Part shown: positions 9,709-18,030 of the stretch, piece by piece
How the letters are laid out: the number at the start of each line of letters is the position of its first letter
How positions within the stretch are numbered: the stretch's first letter is position 1
DNA from: Vulgatibacter incomptus
GTDB taxonomy: Bacteria; Myxococcota; Myxococcia; Myxococcales; Vulgatibacteraceae
Direction: 5' to 3'
Length of the DNA: 64,000 nt
NCBI RefSeq assembly: GCF_001263175.1
Contig: NZ_CP012332.1
Coordinates: 924,001-988,000 of the forward strand
Program-made: the position numbers and the translations under genes
Notes under the pieces: model-generated
What the model was told of the DNA's origin: nothing
Seen by the model: the letters and a program-made list of their open reading frames with translations, nothing else
The model's database searches: none

Positions 9709-10722
9709 CTACTCCCTGCCCGATCGCGTCTCGGACGAGGCCATCGCGAGCACCGCGTCGCGGGTGGTGTGGCGAGGGACGAAGCCGACCTCCCGCTCGA
9801 AGCGCGACGAGTCGGTCACGAAGGGATAGCGCAGGTAGTCGAGCATCGCGGCGGGGAGGGCGATCCCGAAGCCCGCGCCGCGCGCGCTCTGCAGCAGCGT
9901 CTCCGCGAGCCGGTAGGGCATCGGCAGCGCCTTCGTGCCACAGAGCCGCAGCGCCGCCGAGATCGGGATCACGCCGCGGCCTGCCACGTTGAAGATCCCG
10001 CGGGGTGCCTTGAAGACGGCCGCCTCCAGGGCCTCGACGGCGTCGTCCACGTGGATCGCCTGCATCAGCGGGTCGAAGCCGGCGAGGGTGGGGGCGACCG
10101 TGCGCTGCAGGTACCGCTGGAAGACGTTGTGCACCGACGGCCCGAGGATGGGCGCGAGGCGCAGGATCGAGACGGCCACCTCGGGATGATCGGCGGCGTA
10201 CTCGCGGACCTGGCGCTCCGCCTCGAGCTTGTCGCTGACGAAGCCGGAGCGCGGCGCGCCGCGGACGCGGTGCTCCTCGCGCAGGAGGCTCGGGTTCTTG
10301 GGGTGGGCGCCATAGACCGCGGTGGAGGAGCGGACCACCAGTCTGCCGAGCTTCGCCGCCGTGGCCGCGGTGAGCACGTGGAGCGTGCCGATCACCTCGA
10401 GCTCGTGGGCGTAGGCGGCGTCCGGCACCGGGGCGCCGAAGTAGGCGAGGTGGACGAGGGTGTCGACCTCCTCCACCAGGAGGATGTCGGCGATCTCCTG
10501 ATCGGCCGAAGGCCTGGTGAGATCGAGCCGCTGGAAGTGGACCTTCGGCAGGATCGTCTCGGGCGGCCGCAGGTCGATCGCGACGATCCGCTCGATGGAC
10601 GGATGAACGCAGAGCCGTGCGACCAGGCCCCTGCCCAGGGCGCTCTGCGAGCCCACCACGGCGACGACCCGCGGCGGCGCCTGCGTTTCTTTTCGCGGCG
10701 TCGTCTCCCGCTCCTTGGCCAT
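9709..10722 (-). CDS. NAD-dependent epimerase/dehydratase (extended SDR)
   Basis: The protein is 337 aa from ATG 10722. It has a Rossmann fold with VAVVGSQSALGRGL near residues 21-34 (a degenerate TGxxGxxG), DLRP for the cofactor ribose and LVHLAYFG. The catalytic triad looks altered: STAVYG is present, but the YxxxK motif reads FVSDKLEAE, with Phe at the usual Tyr. That suggests a binding or atypical-reductase role. The following gene is an acyltransferase 2 nt away, so a lipid or cell-envelope substrate is plausible but unproven. The gene is expressed from a leaderless-type promoter. Confidence 0.82.
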   Translation of the reverse strand: MAKERETTPRKETQAPPRVVAVVGSQSALGRGLVARLCVHPSIERIVAIDLRPPETILPKVHFQRLDLTRPSADQEIADILLVEEVDTLVHLAYFGAPVPDAAYAHELEVIGTLHVLTAATAAKLGRLVVRSSTAVYGAHPKNPSLLREEHRVRGAPRSGFVSDKLEAERQVREYAADHPEVAVSILRLAPILGPSVHNVFQRYLQRTVAPTLAGFDPLMQAIHVDDAVEALEAAVFKAPRGIFNVAGRGVIPISAALRLCGTKALPMPYRLAETLLQSARGAGFGIALPAAMLDYLRYPFVTDSSRFEREVGFVPRHTTRDAVLAMASSETRSGRE

Positions 10723-10728
10723 ACACCG

Positions 10729-10757
10729 TTTGTAGGAGCCCGGAGATCGGGGGTCAA
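10729..10757 (-). promoter_or_regulatory. Promoter of the epimerase-acyltransferase operon
   Basis: TTGACC (10757-10752), a 17-nt spacer and TACAAA (10734-10729). Six nt separate the -10 from the ATG at 10722, placing the start site on or next to the start codon. Confidence 0.6.
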
Positions 10758-10791
10758 GAACGCTGACAGGGCTCCGGCTCCGCGAAAGGTC

Positions 10792-10800
10792 TGGTACCCT
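10792..10800 (+). promoter_or_regulatory. Extended -10 element of mutL
   Basis: TGG-TACCCT ends 7 nt before the GTG start codon. There is no Shine-Dalgarno at normal spacing, which implies a leaderless transcript. Confidence 0.4.
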
Positions 10801-10807
10801 CCCGGCC

Positions 10808-12697
10808 GTGAGCCGGATCCGCCCGCTTCCCTCCGACGTCATCAACAAGATCGCAGCCGGCGAGGTGGTCGAGCGCCCCGCCTCGGTGGTGAAGGAGCTG
10901 GTCGAGAACTCCCTCGACGCCGGCGCCACGCGGATCGAGGTCGACCTCGACGGCGGCGGCCGCGATCGGATCCAGGTGGTCGACGACGGCCGCGGGATGG
11001 ATCGGGAAGACGCGCTGGCCTGCATCGAGCGCCACGCCACCTCCAAGCTTCGGGACGCCGAGGGGCTCTTCCACCTGGCGAGCTTCGGCTTCCGCGGCGA
11101 GGCGATCCCGGCCATCGCCTCCGTCTCGCGAATGGTCCTCACTACCCGCGAGCCCGAGGCCCTCGAGGGGATGCGGATCGAGATCGAAGGCGGGGTTGTG
11201 CGCTCGGCCGAGGCCTGCGGCGCGCCTCGCGGCACCTCCTTCACGATCCGGGACCTCTTCTACGCGACCCCGGCCCGGCGAAAGTTCCTGAAGCGCCCGG
11301 AGACCGAGGCCTCCCATTCGACGGAGACCTTGATCCGCCTCGCCCTCGGCAGGCCGGACGTGGCGTTCACGCTGCGATCGGGCGGGCGCGTCGCCTTCCA
11401 ATCCGGCGCCAGCCCCGATCTGCGTGAGCGGATCGCGGCGGCTCTCGGAAAGGAGATCCACCCGCATCTGGTCCCGGTGGAGCACGTTCGGGGCACGGTG
11501 GCGGTTCGGGGCCACGTGGCCTCTCCGGCGTGGTCGGCGGCGACCGCGCGGGCGGTCTACACCTTCGTGAACGGACGGTGCATCCGCGATCGCCAGCTCA
11601 TGCACGCGATCCAGCGGGCCTACGAGGGGCTGCTGCCCCAGGGGCGGATGCCGGGAGGGGTCCTCTTCCTCGAGATCCCGCCCCACGAGGTGGACGTGAA
11701 CGTCCACCCGCAGAAGCTCGAGGTCCGGTTCGCGGAGCCCCGCGGGGTCTACGACGCCCTCCTGCGCGCGGTGTCGGACGCCCTGGGCAGGAGCAAGTGG
11801 CTCGGCGCCGCTGCTCCGGATCCCGCGCCGGAGGCCGCGGGAAAGGCCTACGCCGTGCCCGCCTCGCCGCAGCCGAGCTTCGACTGGCAGACCGCCGCCC
11901 GCTACCGGCCACAGGCCCAGCCCCAGTTCCAGCAACAGGGCGCTGGGATCCGGGAGGCGGCGCAGGCGCTCTGGCCGAGGGAGGGCGACCCTGCGCTTCT
12001 GGCCGGTGCGCTCCTGGCCGGCGCGGTCCCGAGCGCAAAGGGCCCGGAGGAGCTCTCGGGCCTTCGCTTCATCGGCCAGCTCGGTCCGGCCTTCCTCCTC
12101 TGCGAATCGGCCTCTGGCGGGCTGGCGGTCATGGATCTCCACGCCTGCCGGGAGCGGATCGCCTGGTCGCGCCTCCGCCGCCAGGTCGACGAAGGGCAGG
12201 TGGCGGGCAAGCCCTTCCTCTTCCCGATGATCGTCGATCTCCCGGCTCCGGACGCCAGGCTGCTCGCGGCGACGCTCGAGAGGGCCCGCGAGCTCGGCTT
12301 CGACCTGGAGCCCTTCGGCGGCACCACCTTCGCGCTGAAGGCGGCGCCTTCCCTCATGGCGGGGGCCGATTGGGATCGCCTCCTCGCCGACCTCGCAAGG
12401 GCGCTGGACGGCCGCGATCGGCCTGAGGCCCTAGCCGCCGGCCTCTCCGTGATCGCCTGCCAGGCGGCGATGCTCGATCAGAAGGCGTTGTCGGAGGACG
12501 AGGCGCGTGCGCTCCTCGACGAGCTCGCCTCCGGCGATCCGGAGCCGCGCTGCCTCCATGGCAAGCCGGTGGTGCTGGAGGTGTCCCTCACGGAGCTCGC
12601 CCGGCGCGCGGGCTGGCTCCAGCCGGATCAGCTCGCTTCGGGAGCGAGCGCTTCGGCGGCGCCCGGGCGGCCGAGGAGCGAGAGCCCCCAGGCGTAG
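10808..12697 (+). CDS. mutL: DNA mismatch repair protein MutL
   Basis: The protein is 629 aa from GTG 10808. The N-terminal GHKL ATPase is intact: INKIAAGEVVERPASVVKEL, ENSLDAGA, DDGRGMD, ATSKL and GFRGEA. A transducer domain follows, with VNVHPQKLEVRF. After a Pro/Gln-rich linker comes the C-terminal dimerisation domain. There the nuclease motif DQHA(x)2E(x)4E is altered to D443-LHA-CRE with Ser at the last Glu position, and the CPHGRP motif reads CLHGKP (582-587). MutL couples MutS mismatch recognition to strand incision. The altered motif leaves its own endonuclease activity in doubt. The 3' end overlaps the convergent membrane-protein gene by 70 nt. Confidence 0.95.
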   Translation: MSRIRPLPSDVINKIAAGEVVERPASVVKELVENSLDAGATRIEVDLDGGGRDRIQVVDDGRGMDREDALACIERHATSKLRDAEGLFHLASFGFRGEAIPAIASVSRMVLTTREPEALEGMRIEIEGGVVRSAEACGAPRGTSFTIRDLFYATPARRKFLKRPETEASHSTETLIRLALGRPDVAFTLRSGGRVAFQSGASPDLRERIAAALGKEIHPHLVPVEHVRGTVAVRGHVASPAWSAATARAVYTFVNGRCIRDRQLMHAIQRAYEGLLPQGRMPGGVLFLEIPPHEVDVNVHPQKLEVRFAEPRGVYDALLRAVSDALGRSKWLGAAAPDPAPEAAGKAYAVPASPQPSFDWQTAARYRPQAQPQFQQQGAGIREAAQALWPREGDPALLAGALLAGAVPSAKGPEELSGLRFIGQLGPAFLLCESASGGLAVMDLHACRERIAWSRLRRQVDEGQVAGKPFLFPMIVDLPAPDARLLAATLERARELGFDLEPFGGTTFALKAAPSLMAGADWDRLLADLARALDGRDRPEALAAGLSVIACQAAMLDQKALSEDEARALLDELASGDPEPRCLHGKPVVLEVSLTELARRAGWLQPDQLASGASASAAPGRPRSESPQA

Positions 12698-13338
12698 AAG
12701 CCGAGCTGCCCTAGACCGAGGAGGAGGGTCACCCCCACGCTACCGATCTGGGCGACCAACATCGCGAAGGCGAGGGTGGAGGCGGTCCCTCCCTCGGCGG
12801 CGAGGGGTGCGAAGAGGCCCCGATGCCCGGTCCAGAGGCCATACTGCACCCAGGCCTGCACGGCGAGTGCGAGGACCGCATACGCCTGGGAGAGAACCAG
12901 CCCGGTCCGCAGCGAGCGGGCGCCCCAAGGCCGCCGGGCGCGGGCGGCCAGCGCGCCGAAGAGGAGGGCGACGGAGGAGACGAGATTGGTTCCCGCGAGG
13001 GCGGTAATCGCGGGTCGGCTCTCCTTGAGCACCGCCTCGTAGGTCTCCGGCACCTTCTCCAGCACGGTCTCGAGCTTCTGCCAGGCCTCCTCGTCGCCAG
13101 CCGGGGCGTCGGGGAGGCGGATCGTCGGCATCTCGGCGACGGGCTCCTGCCACGCGAGGACGCCGCCCAGCCCGACCACCGAGCCGACCGTGCCCAGCAT
13201 GGCGCAGACCGTGATCAGCAGCGGAAGGCGATGGATCCCGCCCTTCTTTCCGAAGAAGCGACGCTTCGAGGGGGGCGGCGTCGCCGTCTCGGCGGACTCG
13301 TGCGTCGTTTCGGTTGGCTCGTGGTTCGGATCGTTCAT
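12628..13338 (-). CDS. Multi-spanning membrane protein of unknown function
   Basis: The protein is 236 aa from ATG 13338 (ATG 13353 is an alternative). The N-terminus is an acidic, Thr/Glu-rich cytoplasmic tail. It is followed by a basic stretch (SKRRFFGKKGG) and four or so hydrophobic helices at about 45-70, 118-140, 150-175 and 195-225. A hydrophilic helical loop (about 75-115) sits between the first two. No family is recognised. Its last 70 nt overlap the end of mutL in antisense, and the good GC3 pattern supports it as a real gene. Confidence 0.75.
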   Translation of the reverse strand: MNDPNHEPTETTHESAETATPPPSKRRFFGKKGGIHRLPLLITVCAMLGTVGSVVGLGGVLAWQEPVAEMPTIRLPDAPAGDEEAWQKLETVLEKVPETYEAVLKESRPAITALAGTNLVSSVALLFGALAARARRPWGARSLRTGLVLSQAYAVLALAVQAWVQYGLWTGHRGLFAPLAAEGGTASTLAFAMLVAQIGSVGVTLLLGLGQLGFYAWGLSLLGRPGAAEALAPEAS

Positions 13339-13454
13339 CTCGGCTCGCCTCATACCTGATCGAAGGACGGGGAACACGCGTGGTTTGCCGCAGATGCCCG
13401 GCCGGTGGTGCCACTTGACCCCACGCCCCCCTCCGGTGCACCCTCCCGCGTCAA

Positions 13455-13883
13455 ATGGCGTCCGATTCGAAGAACGATCGGCCGGGAGAGCACGTTCCGG
13501 CCGCCTACGCCGAGAAGGCGATGAGCTCTCTGCTCCGGCTCCACGACGAGCTCGTGGAGGAGAAGGAGCGGAGGATCGATCTCTACCGCCGGCTGATGGA
13601 CCGGGAGCAGCAGCTCGCCGAGCTACGCGCCTACGTCCAGCTCCTGGAGGCCGAGGCCTCGAGGCAGGCCAGCGTCCCCCGCCTGCCCGCGCCGGAGGCC
13701 CCGGCTTCTCCGCGTCGGCTGGAAGCGCCCGCTCCCGTCCGCGCTTTGGCAGACGAGGCCCCGGCGGAGGTCGCCGAGGCGGCCGATTCCCGCGAGCCCG
13801 AGCCTGCGCCCGTTCCTGGCGGTCCGGCCCCCACTGTCGCCTGGATTCCCGCGAACGCGGGCAGGGGCCGAGGGGCGCGCTGA
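13455..13883 (+). CDS. Coiled-coil protein of unknown function
   Basis: The protein is 142 aa. Residues about 20-70 are predicted coiled coil rich in Glu/Arg/Leu (DELVEEKERRIDLYRRLMD); the rest is Pro/Ala-rich and disordered. It has no signal peptide or membrane helix. The region upstream has TTGACC (13415-13420) and CACCCT (13439-13444), a weak promoter candidate. Its TGA shares one base with the next ATG, so it is the first gene of a four-gene unit that may work at the envelope. Function unknown. Confidence 0.7.
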   Translation: MASDSKNDRPGEHVPAAYAEKAMSSLLRLHDELVEEKERRIDLYRRLMDREQQLAELRAYVQLLEAEASRQASVPRLPAPEAPASPRRLEAPAPVRALADEAPAEVAEAADSREPEPAPVPGGPAPTVAWIPANAGRGRGAR

Positions 13884-14482
13884 TGCATCCAGGCGCCCGG
13901 ACGGGCGCACTCCTCCTCGCGCTCACGCTGGCGTGGCTGCCGCTCTCGGCCGGCGCCGAGGCCCGGGAGCGCGAGGGCACGGTGGCGATCCTCCCGGCTG
14001 CGCGCCTGGCCCGCGGTCCTGCGGGCGTCGAGAACGGCGGCGCCGCGCCTGCGATGGTCCTCGCCTTCGGCTTCAAGCCGACCGCCTCTTCCGAGGTCGG
14101 CATCGACGTCGGCGCCACCGCCCTCGGAGTCCGGGCGAACGACGGCCGATACGACGTGGTGGGCGTGCCGATCTTGCTCCGAGGGAGCTGGAGCCCGGCG
14201 CCTCGATGGGACGTCCGGCCCGTCTTGCACGCCGGTCTGGGCAAGGAGCTCGTCCTGGTCTACGGTCCGGGCGATGTCTACCGGGAGCACACGCCGCTCG
14301 CGTTGATGGCGGCAGCGGGGATCGCCGCCGATCTCTCCAACGAGATCGGGCTCTCCGCGGATCTGGGATATCTCTACGGCCGGGCTGACGATCCCGGGCT
14401 CGGCCGGCTCGATGGCGGCGGGGGGTTCATACGGGCCGGCGTATATTTTCGTTGGGATCCCGTTCAGCGACTGGGACGGTAG
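13883..14482 (+). CDS. Exported outer-membrane beta-barrel-like protein
   Basis: The protein is 199 aa from an ATG overlapping the preceding stop by one base. It has a signal peptide cleaved near residue 25 (LPLSAGAEA). The mature part alternates polar and hydrophobic residues in short strands, with Gly/Tyr and a C-terminal aromatic pattern (FIRAGVYFRWDP), as in small OmpW/OmpA-like barrels. I assign no specific family. Context suggests an envelope unit with the coiled-coil protein before it and the TPR membrane protein after it. Confidence 0.7.
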   Translation: MHPGARTGALLLALTLAWLPLSAGAEAREREGTVAILPAARLARGPAGVENGGAAPAMVLAFGFKPTASSEVGIDVGATALGVRANDGRYDVVGVPILLRGSWSPAPRWDVRPVLHAGLGKELVLVYGPGDVYREHTPLALMAAAGIAADLSNEIGLSADLGYLYGRADDPGLGRLDGGGGFIRAGVYFRWDPVQRLGR

Positions 14483-14524
14483 AGCACGCGCTGGCGCGTG
14501 TGGACCGAGCAGGGAAAGGTAGCG

Positions 14525-15394
14525 ATGGAGAAGGAACTCGCGGAGATTCGTAAGGAGATCATCGAGGCGCGAAACCTCGTGATCAAGAACGACAATCTCC
14601 TGAAGAACCTCGGCGCCGACATCAAGGCGTTCGGAAAGAAGCAGGACGGCTTCGAGCGGAAGCAGCTCCTCTCGGCAGCGGCCGCCTATCTGGCCATCGC
14701 GGTCCTCGCTTCCGGCGGCGCGTTCTTCGCGGCCAAGGGCTACGTGGCGAAGGCGGAGAACGAGGCGGCCTCTCTGACCACCAAGGCGGCCGAAGCGACC
14801 GAGGCCGCCCGCCAGGCTCGCGAGGAGCTCGTCGCGTCCCGCGAGGCGTCCAAGGCGGCCCTCACCGCCTACCAGAAGCTCGAAGGCGGCAGCCCCGCCG
14901 AGCGCGAGGCCGCGGTGGTGGCGCTGCAGGCCGTGGATCGGAGCCGCATCTCCCGCCTCGAGGCCAACGCCCTCGACGACCGCGGCCGCAACGTGATCCA
15001 GCAGCTCGCCAACGAGAAGCTCGAGTCCGGCAAGAACGCCTACCGCCGCAACGACTTCAAGACCGCGGTGGCCGATCTCACCAAGGCCGCGCAGATCTGG
15101 CCCGACCATCCGGCGATGGACGAGCACGCGTTCTTCCTCGGCTCTGCCGCCCTGGAGACCCGCAACTTCGCCGTGGCCGCCGAGAATCTCCAGCGGTACC
15201 TGGATCAGTTCAAGGGCCGGACGAACAAGGACTACGCCCACCTGCTCCTTGGCCAGGCCTACGAGGCCCTCGGCAACAAGGACAAGGCCGAGGCGACCCT
15301 GCGCGCCGGGATGGACGGCTATCCGTCGAGCCAGTTCTACAACAACATGAGGCGCCGCCTCTCCGCCCTGCGCAAGCCCGCCGGCGCGGAATGA
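14525..15394 (+). CDS. Membrane-anchored TPR protein
   Basis: The protein is 289 aa from ATG 14525; an in-frame GTG at 14498 would add nine residues. The N-terminus is a charged cytoplasmic helix (KELAEIRKEIIEARNLVIKN). It is followed by one transmembrane helix (about 48-70), a long Ala/Glu-rich coiled coil (about 75-135) and TPR repeats at the C-terminus (GKNAYRRNDFKTAVADLTKA, LGQAYEALGNKDKAEATLRAG). The topology puts the TPRs in the periplasm. Such proteins scaffold complexes; the partner is unknown but may be encoded in the same unit. Confidence 0.75.
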   Translation: MEKELAEIRKEIIEARNLVIKNDNLLKNLGADIKAFGKKQDGFERKQLLSAAAAYLAIAVLASGGAFFAAKGYVAKAENEAASLTTKAAEATEAARQAREELVASREASKAALTAYQKLEGGSPAEREAAVVALQAVDRSRISRLEANALDDRGRNVIQQLANEKLESGKNAYRRNDFKTAVADLTKAAQIWPDHPAMDEHAFFLGSAALETRNFAVAAENLQRYLDQFKGRTNKDYAHLLLGQAYEALGNKDKAEATLRAGMDGYPSSQFYNNMRRRLSALRKPAGAE

Positions 15395-15413
15395 AAGACA
15401 CGGGCTACGCGCC

Positions 15414-15896
15414 ATGTCCTCGAGTTCGCGCGATCCGCGCGGCCGCTTCCTCCGTATCGTCTTCCTCGCGGTCCACGTCTCGATAGCGGCGGTCTTCAGC
15501 CTGCTGCTGATCGCCGGTGTGTGGCGGGGCCTCGCGGAGGTCCGACCGCCTCGCGCCAAGCCGGCCCTGGACGTCGACTCCTGCTCCGAGGAGCTCACGC
15601 GCTTGCGGGCCGAGCTCCTCGCCCGCATCGCGGCCTTCTCGAGCTCGGCCTCCGCCGCCGCCGAAGGTCGCACCTACGAGGGCTGGGTCGTGCGCTTCCG
15701 AGGCCGCGTCGACGGCGCCCGCCAGCGCTGTGCGCCGCCCGAGGGCGCGAGCCTCGAGAAGGCCAAGGCGGTCGGCGTCGCCTTCGACGCGCTGGTCCGC
15801 GCGATCGATCTCTCGGAGATCCACGCCACGCATTGGTCGCGGCACCTGGGCCCCGCGCTGGACGAATCCGCCGCAGCCATCGACGCGGTCCGCTGA
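15414..15896 (+). CDS. Small bitopic membrane protein of unknown function
   Basis: The protein is 160 aa, 19 nt after the TPR gene and the last member of the unit. It has one transmembrane helix (about 13-38) followed by a periplasmic helical domain with two cysteines (Cys57 and Cys106), which could form a disulfide. No family is recognised. Its stop is 25 nt from the end of the convergent lipoprotein gene. Confidence 0.7.
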   Translation: MSSSSRDPRGRFLRIVFLAVHVSIAAVFSLLLIAGVWRGLAEVRPPRAKPALDVDSCSEELTRLRAELLARIAAFSSSASAAAEGRTYEGWVVRFRGRVDGARQRCAPPEGASLEKAKAVGVAFDALVRAIDLSEIHATHWSRHLGPALDESAAAIDAVR

Positions 15897-15921
15897 GGAT
15901 CGTTCGGCCTCGGGCGCGGTT

Positions 15922-17513
15922 TCAGTCCGCGGCGAGCACGAGCGAGAAGGTGCCGTCGACGTCGGTGACGGCCTCGCCCACTGTGGCGGAGCCGCCCTCG
16001 GCGTCGAGCCGGATGGCGCGGACGAGGGCGCGGGCGAGCGGGGCCGCATCGGCGGTCCGCACCGTGCCCACGACGAGGGCGGGCGTGGAGAGCATGAGAT
16101 CTTCCCTGCGCTCGTCACCAGGAAAGAGGCGCTCGCGCAGGCGCTGCCTGTGCCAGGGCGCTGCCTGGGACGCGGGGATCACGACGAGGTCGTAGTCGCC
16201 GGCGTCCAGGGCGAGCTCGAAAAAGCCCAACTGGTTCGCGACGGTGCTGGCCATCCGGCCATCGGAGCCCTGGATCGGCAGGGCCCGAATCTCGGATCCG
16301 CCCCCGTTGGCCGGGGACTTCGGGATGACCGTCCCCAGCACGACGGCCTTCGGCGGCAGCTCCATCTGCAGATCGTTGCGCAATCCGGGACCGATCTCGG
16401 CGTCGGGGTAGCAGCCGATGTTCTGGAGGCCGACGCAGATGGCGACGCCGACAGGAGCGGTCGGCGGCGGCGCGGCACGGAAGGCATAGTGGCCCGGCAG
16501 GAGCCATAGCTCGTAGAGCCCGGCCTCGAGCTCTACGGCCGGGGCCGAGCGGAACCATCCCGACGTCTCGGGGTCGCTCGCGGGCAGCGGCTCGGTGCTC
16601 GATGCGGTGAGCTCGACGCCGGAGACGGCGCTCCCGGAGGCGTCGGCGATCCGAACGGTGACCCGCTCGAGGGTGGAGCCGCCAGGGCTCACGGCGAGGG
16701 GGCCGAGCTCGAGGGGATCGTCGATGAGCGCCACCGTGAGCTCCTGTTCGGGCGAGCTCGGATGGCTGGCGTTCAGGTCGCCGATCCGGACCTTGACCTC
16801 GCCGGCGGCCTCCGGAGGCCGAAACGCGAGCTCGAGAAGCTCGTCCTCGCAAACGCCGTTCGGGGGGAGCGCCGCTCCAGGCGCTGGGACAGCGGCTCAC
16901 CGGAGACCGAGAGGATCCGGACCCAGGCGCCGCATCGCGGCCGCGGATCGCGAAGTGGGTCGACGACCAGGCGCAGGCGCGCGGTCCGGACGTCAGGGAT
17001 CGCCTCGATCGGAGAGAGACGAAGCGACTCGCAGGGGGCGAGCTTGACCTCCTTGACGATGGGCGGCGAGCGGGTGGGATCGGCGAGGGGATAGAAGGTG
17101 AGCCGCCACGATCCGGCTGCGAGCGGGAGGGTGAAGGTTTCGCCGACGACGAGCTCCTGCCGCTCGGGGACGCCCGGCAGCGACTCGAGCGCGCCGCTCA
17201 CCACGAGCCGCGCGCGGCCTTTGAAGTCGAGCGAGCCGCTGATCGACGACGCGCAGAGCGAGAGATCGAGCGGACCGTCCTGCCCCGGAAAAGCGGCGGG
17301 CAGGAGGCCGGAGGCGGCGGGGGGGATCACATACCAGGCGATCGTGCCCGAGGGCTTGCCGAGCTCCTGGCAGGTGGCGGCGAAACAGGTGAGGCCCAAC
17401 GCGCAGTCGTCGGAGCTCTTGCAGTCCGCGCCCGGCTTGCCGCCGCGGCAGGCGGAGAGGGCCAGCACCGAGGCGAGGGCGCACAACGTCGCGACGGCGA
17501 TGCGGCCCCTCAC
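15922..17513 (-). pseudogene. Lipoprotein gene interrupted by a frameshift in a C-run
   Basis: The reading frame opens at GTG 17513, whose last two bases form part of the upstream gene's TGA (GTGA overlap). It begins with a lipoprotein signal (LALSAC) and a Cys-rich motif (CKSSDDCALGLTCFAATC), common in myxobacterial surface lipoproteins. The frame reads well to about 16862, then falls into poor codons and stops at 16773. Coding resumes in the -1 frame (LPPNGVCEDELLELAFRPPEAAG) and runs to 15922. The switch sits exactly at six G (16862-16867 on the plus strand). One extra base there restores a single protein of about 530 aa with beta-rich repeats. It could be a genuine disabling mutation, but a homopolymer error is likelier. 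It is the sixth gene of the pfk operon. Confidence 0.75.
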
Positions 17514-18025
17514 TGCAGGCACTCTGCGACGTCCTCGACGTAGATCGTCCAGCTCGCCTGGTCGAAATCCTTCCCCTTCCGAACGGCGCGCCAGGCCGGC
17601 GCCTCCTCGGTGTCGGGGTCGAAGCCGTCGGAGACCACGGCCTCCACCACCACCACCTTGCCGCGGTAGAGATTGAGCTTGAGCGCGTACTCGTCTCCCG
17701 CCGGAGAGCGGATCCCTTCCTGGAGGCGAAAGCCGGCGGGGATGATCTTGGTGCGGTCCGGTTTCTGGTTCCCGGGCTCCTCGTAGTTGATGAACCACCG
17801 CACTTCGAGCTGATCGTCCGGGTCGAGATCCCGGATGGTCGGGATCTCCAGCCGCAAGGGCTGGCAGCCACCTTGCGTGCGGATCACGGAGGTCGACGGT
17901 CGCCGCGAGAGAATCCGCGGGGGATCGTTGGCGAAGGGATCCTCCGGTCTCTCCTCCTCGTAGGGCTGGGCCACCAGGCAGCCGGAGAAGAGGGCGAGGG
18001 CGAGGGCCGCAGGGATCAATCGCAT
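17510..18025 (-). CDS. Lipoprotein of unknown function
   Basis: The protein is 171 aa with a short lipoprotein signal (lipobox FSGC at residues 13-16) and then an acidic, Pro-rich linker. The mature domain is beta-rich and contains conserved-looking DLDPDDQLEVRWFINYEEPG and RGKVVVVEAVVSDGF, resembling an Ig- or fibronectin-like fold. Its start lies only 5 nt after the stop of the sigma-54 activator gene and its TGA overlaps the next GTG, so it is clearly cotranscribed. Function is unknown; an outer-membrane site is likely. Confidence 0.8.
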   Translation of the reverse strand: MRLIPAALALALFSGCLVAQPYEEERPEDPFANDPPRILSRRPSTSVIRTQGGCQPLRLEIPTIRDLDPDDQLEVRWFINYEEPGNQKPDRTKIIPAGFRLQEGIRSPAGDEYALKLNLYRGKVVVVEAVVSDGFDPDTEEAPAWRAVRKGKDFDQASWTIYVEDVAECLQ

Positions 18026-18030
18026 CCTGG

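Noticed and set aside
16856-16872. Programmed -1 ribosomal frameshifting in the operon lipoprotein
   Set aside because: The run does not form a standard X-XXY-YYZ slippery heptamer in the zero frame, I see no clear downstream pseudoknot, and a second gene shows the same one-base deficit.
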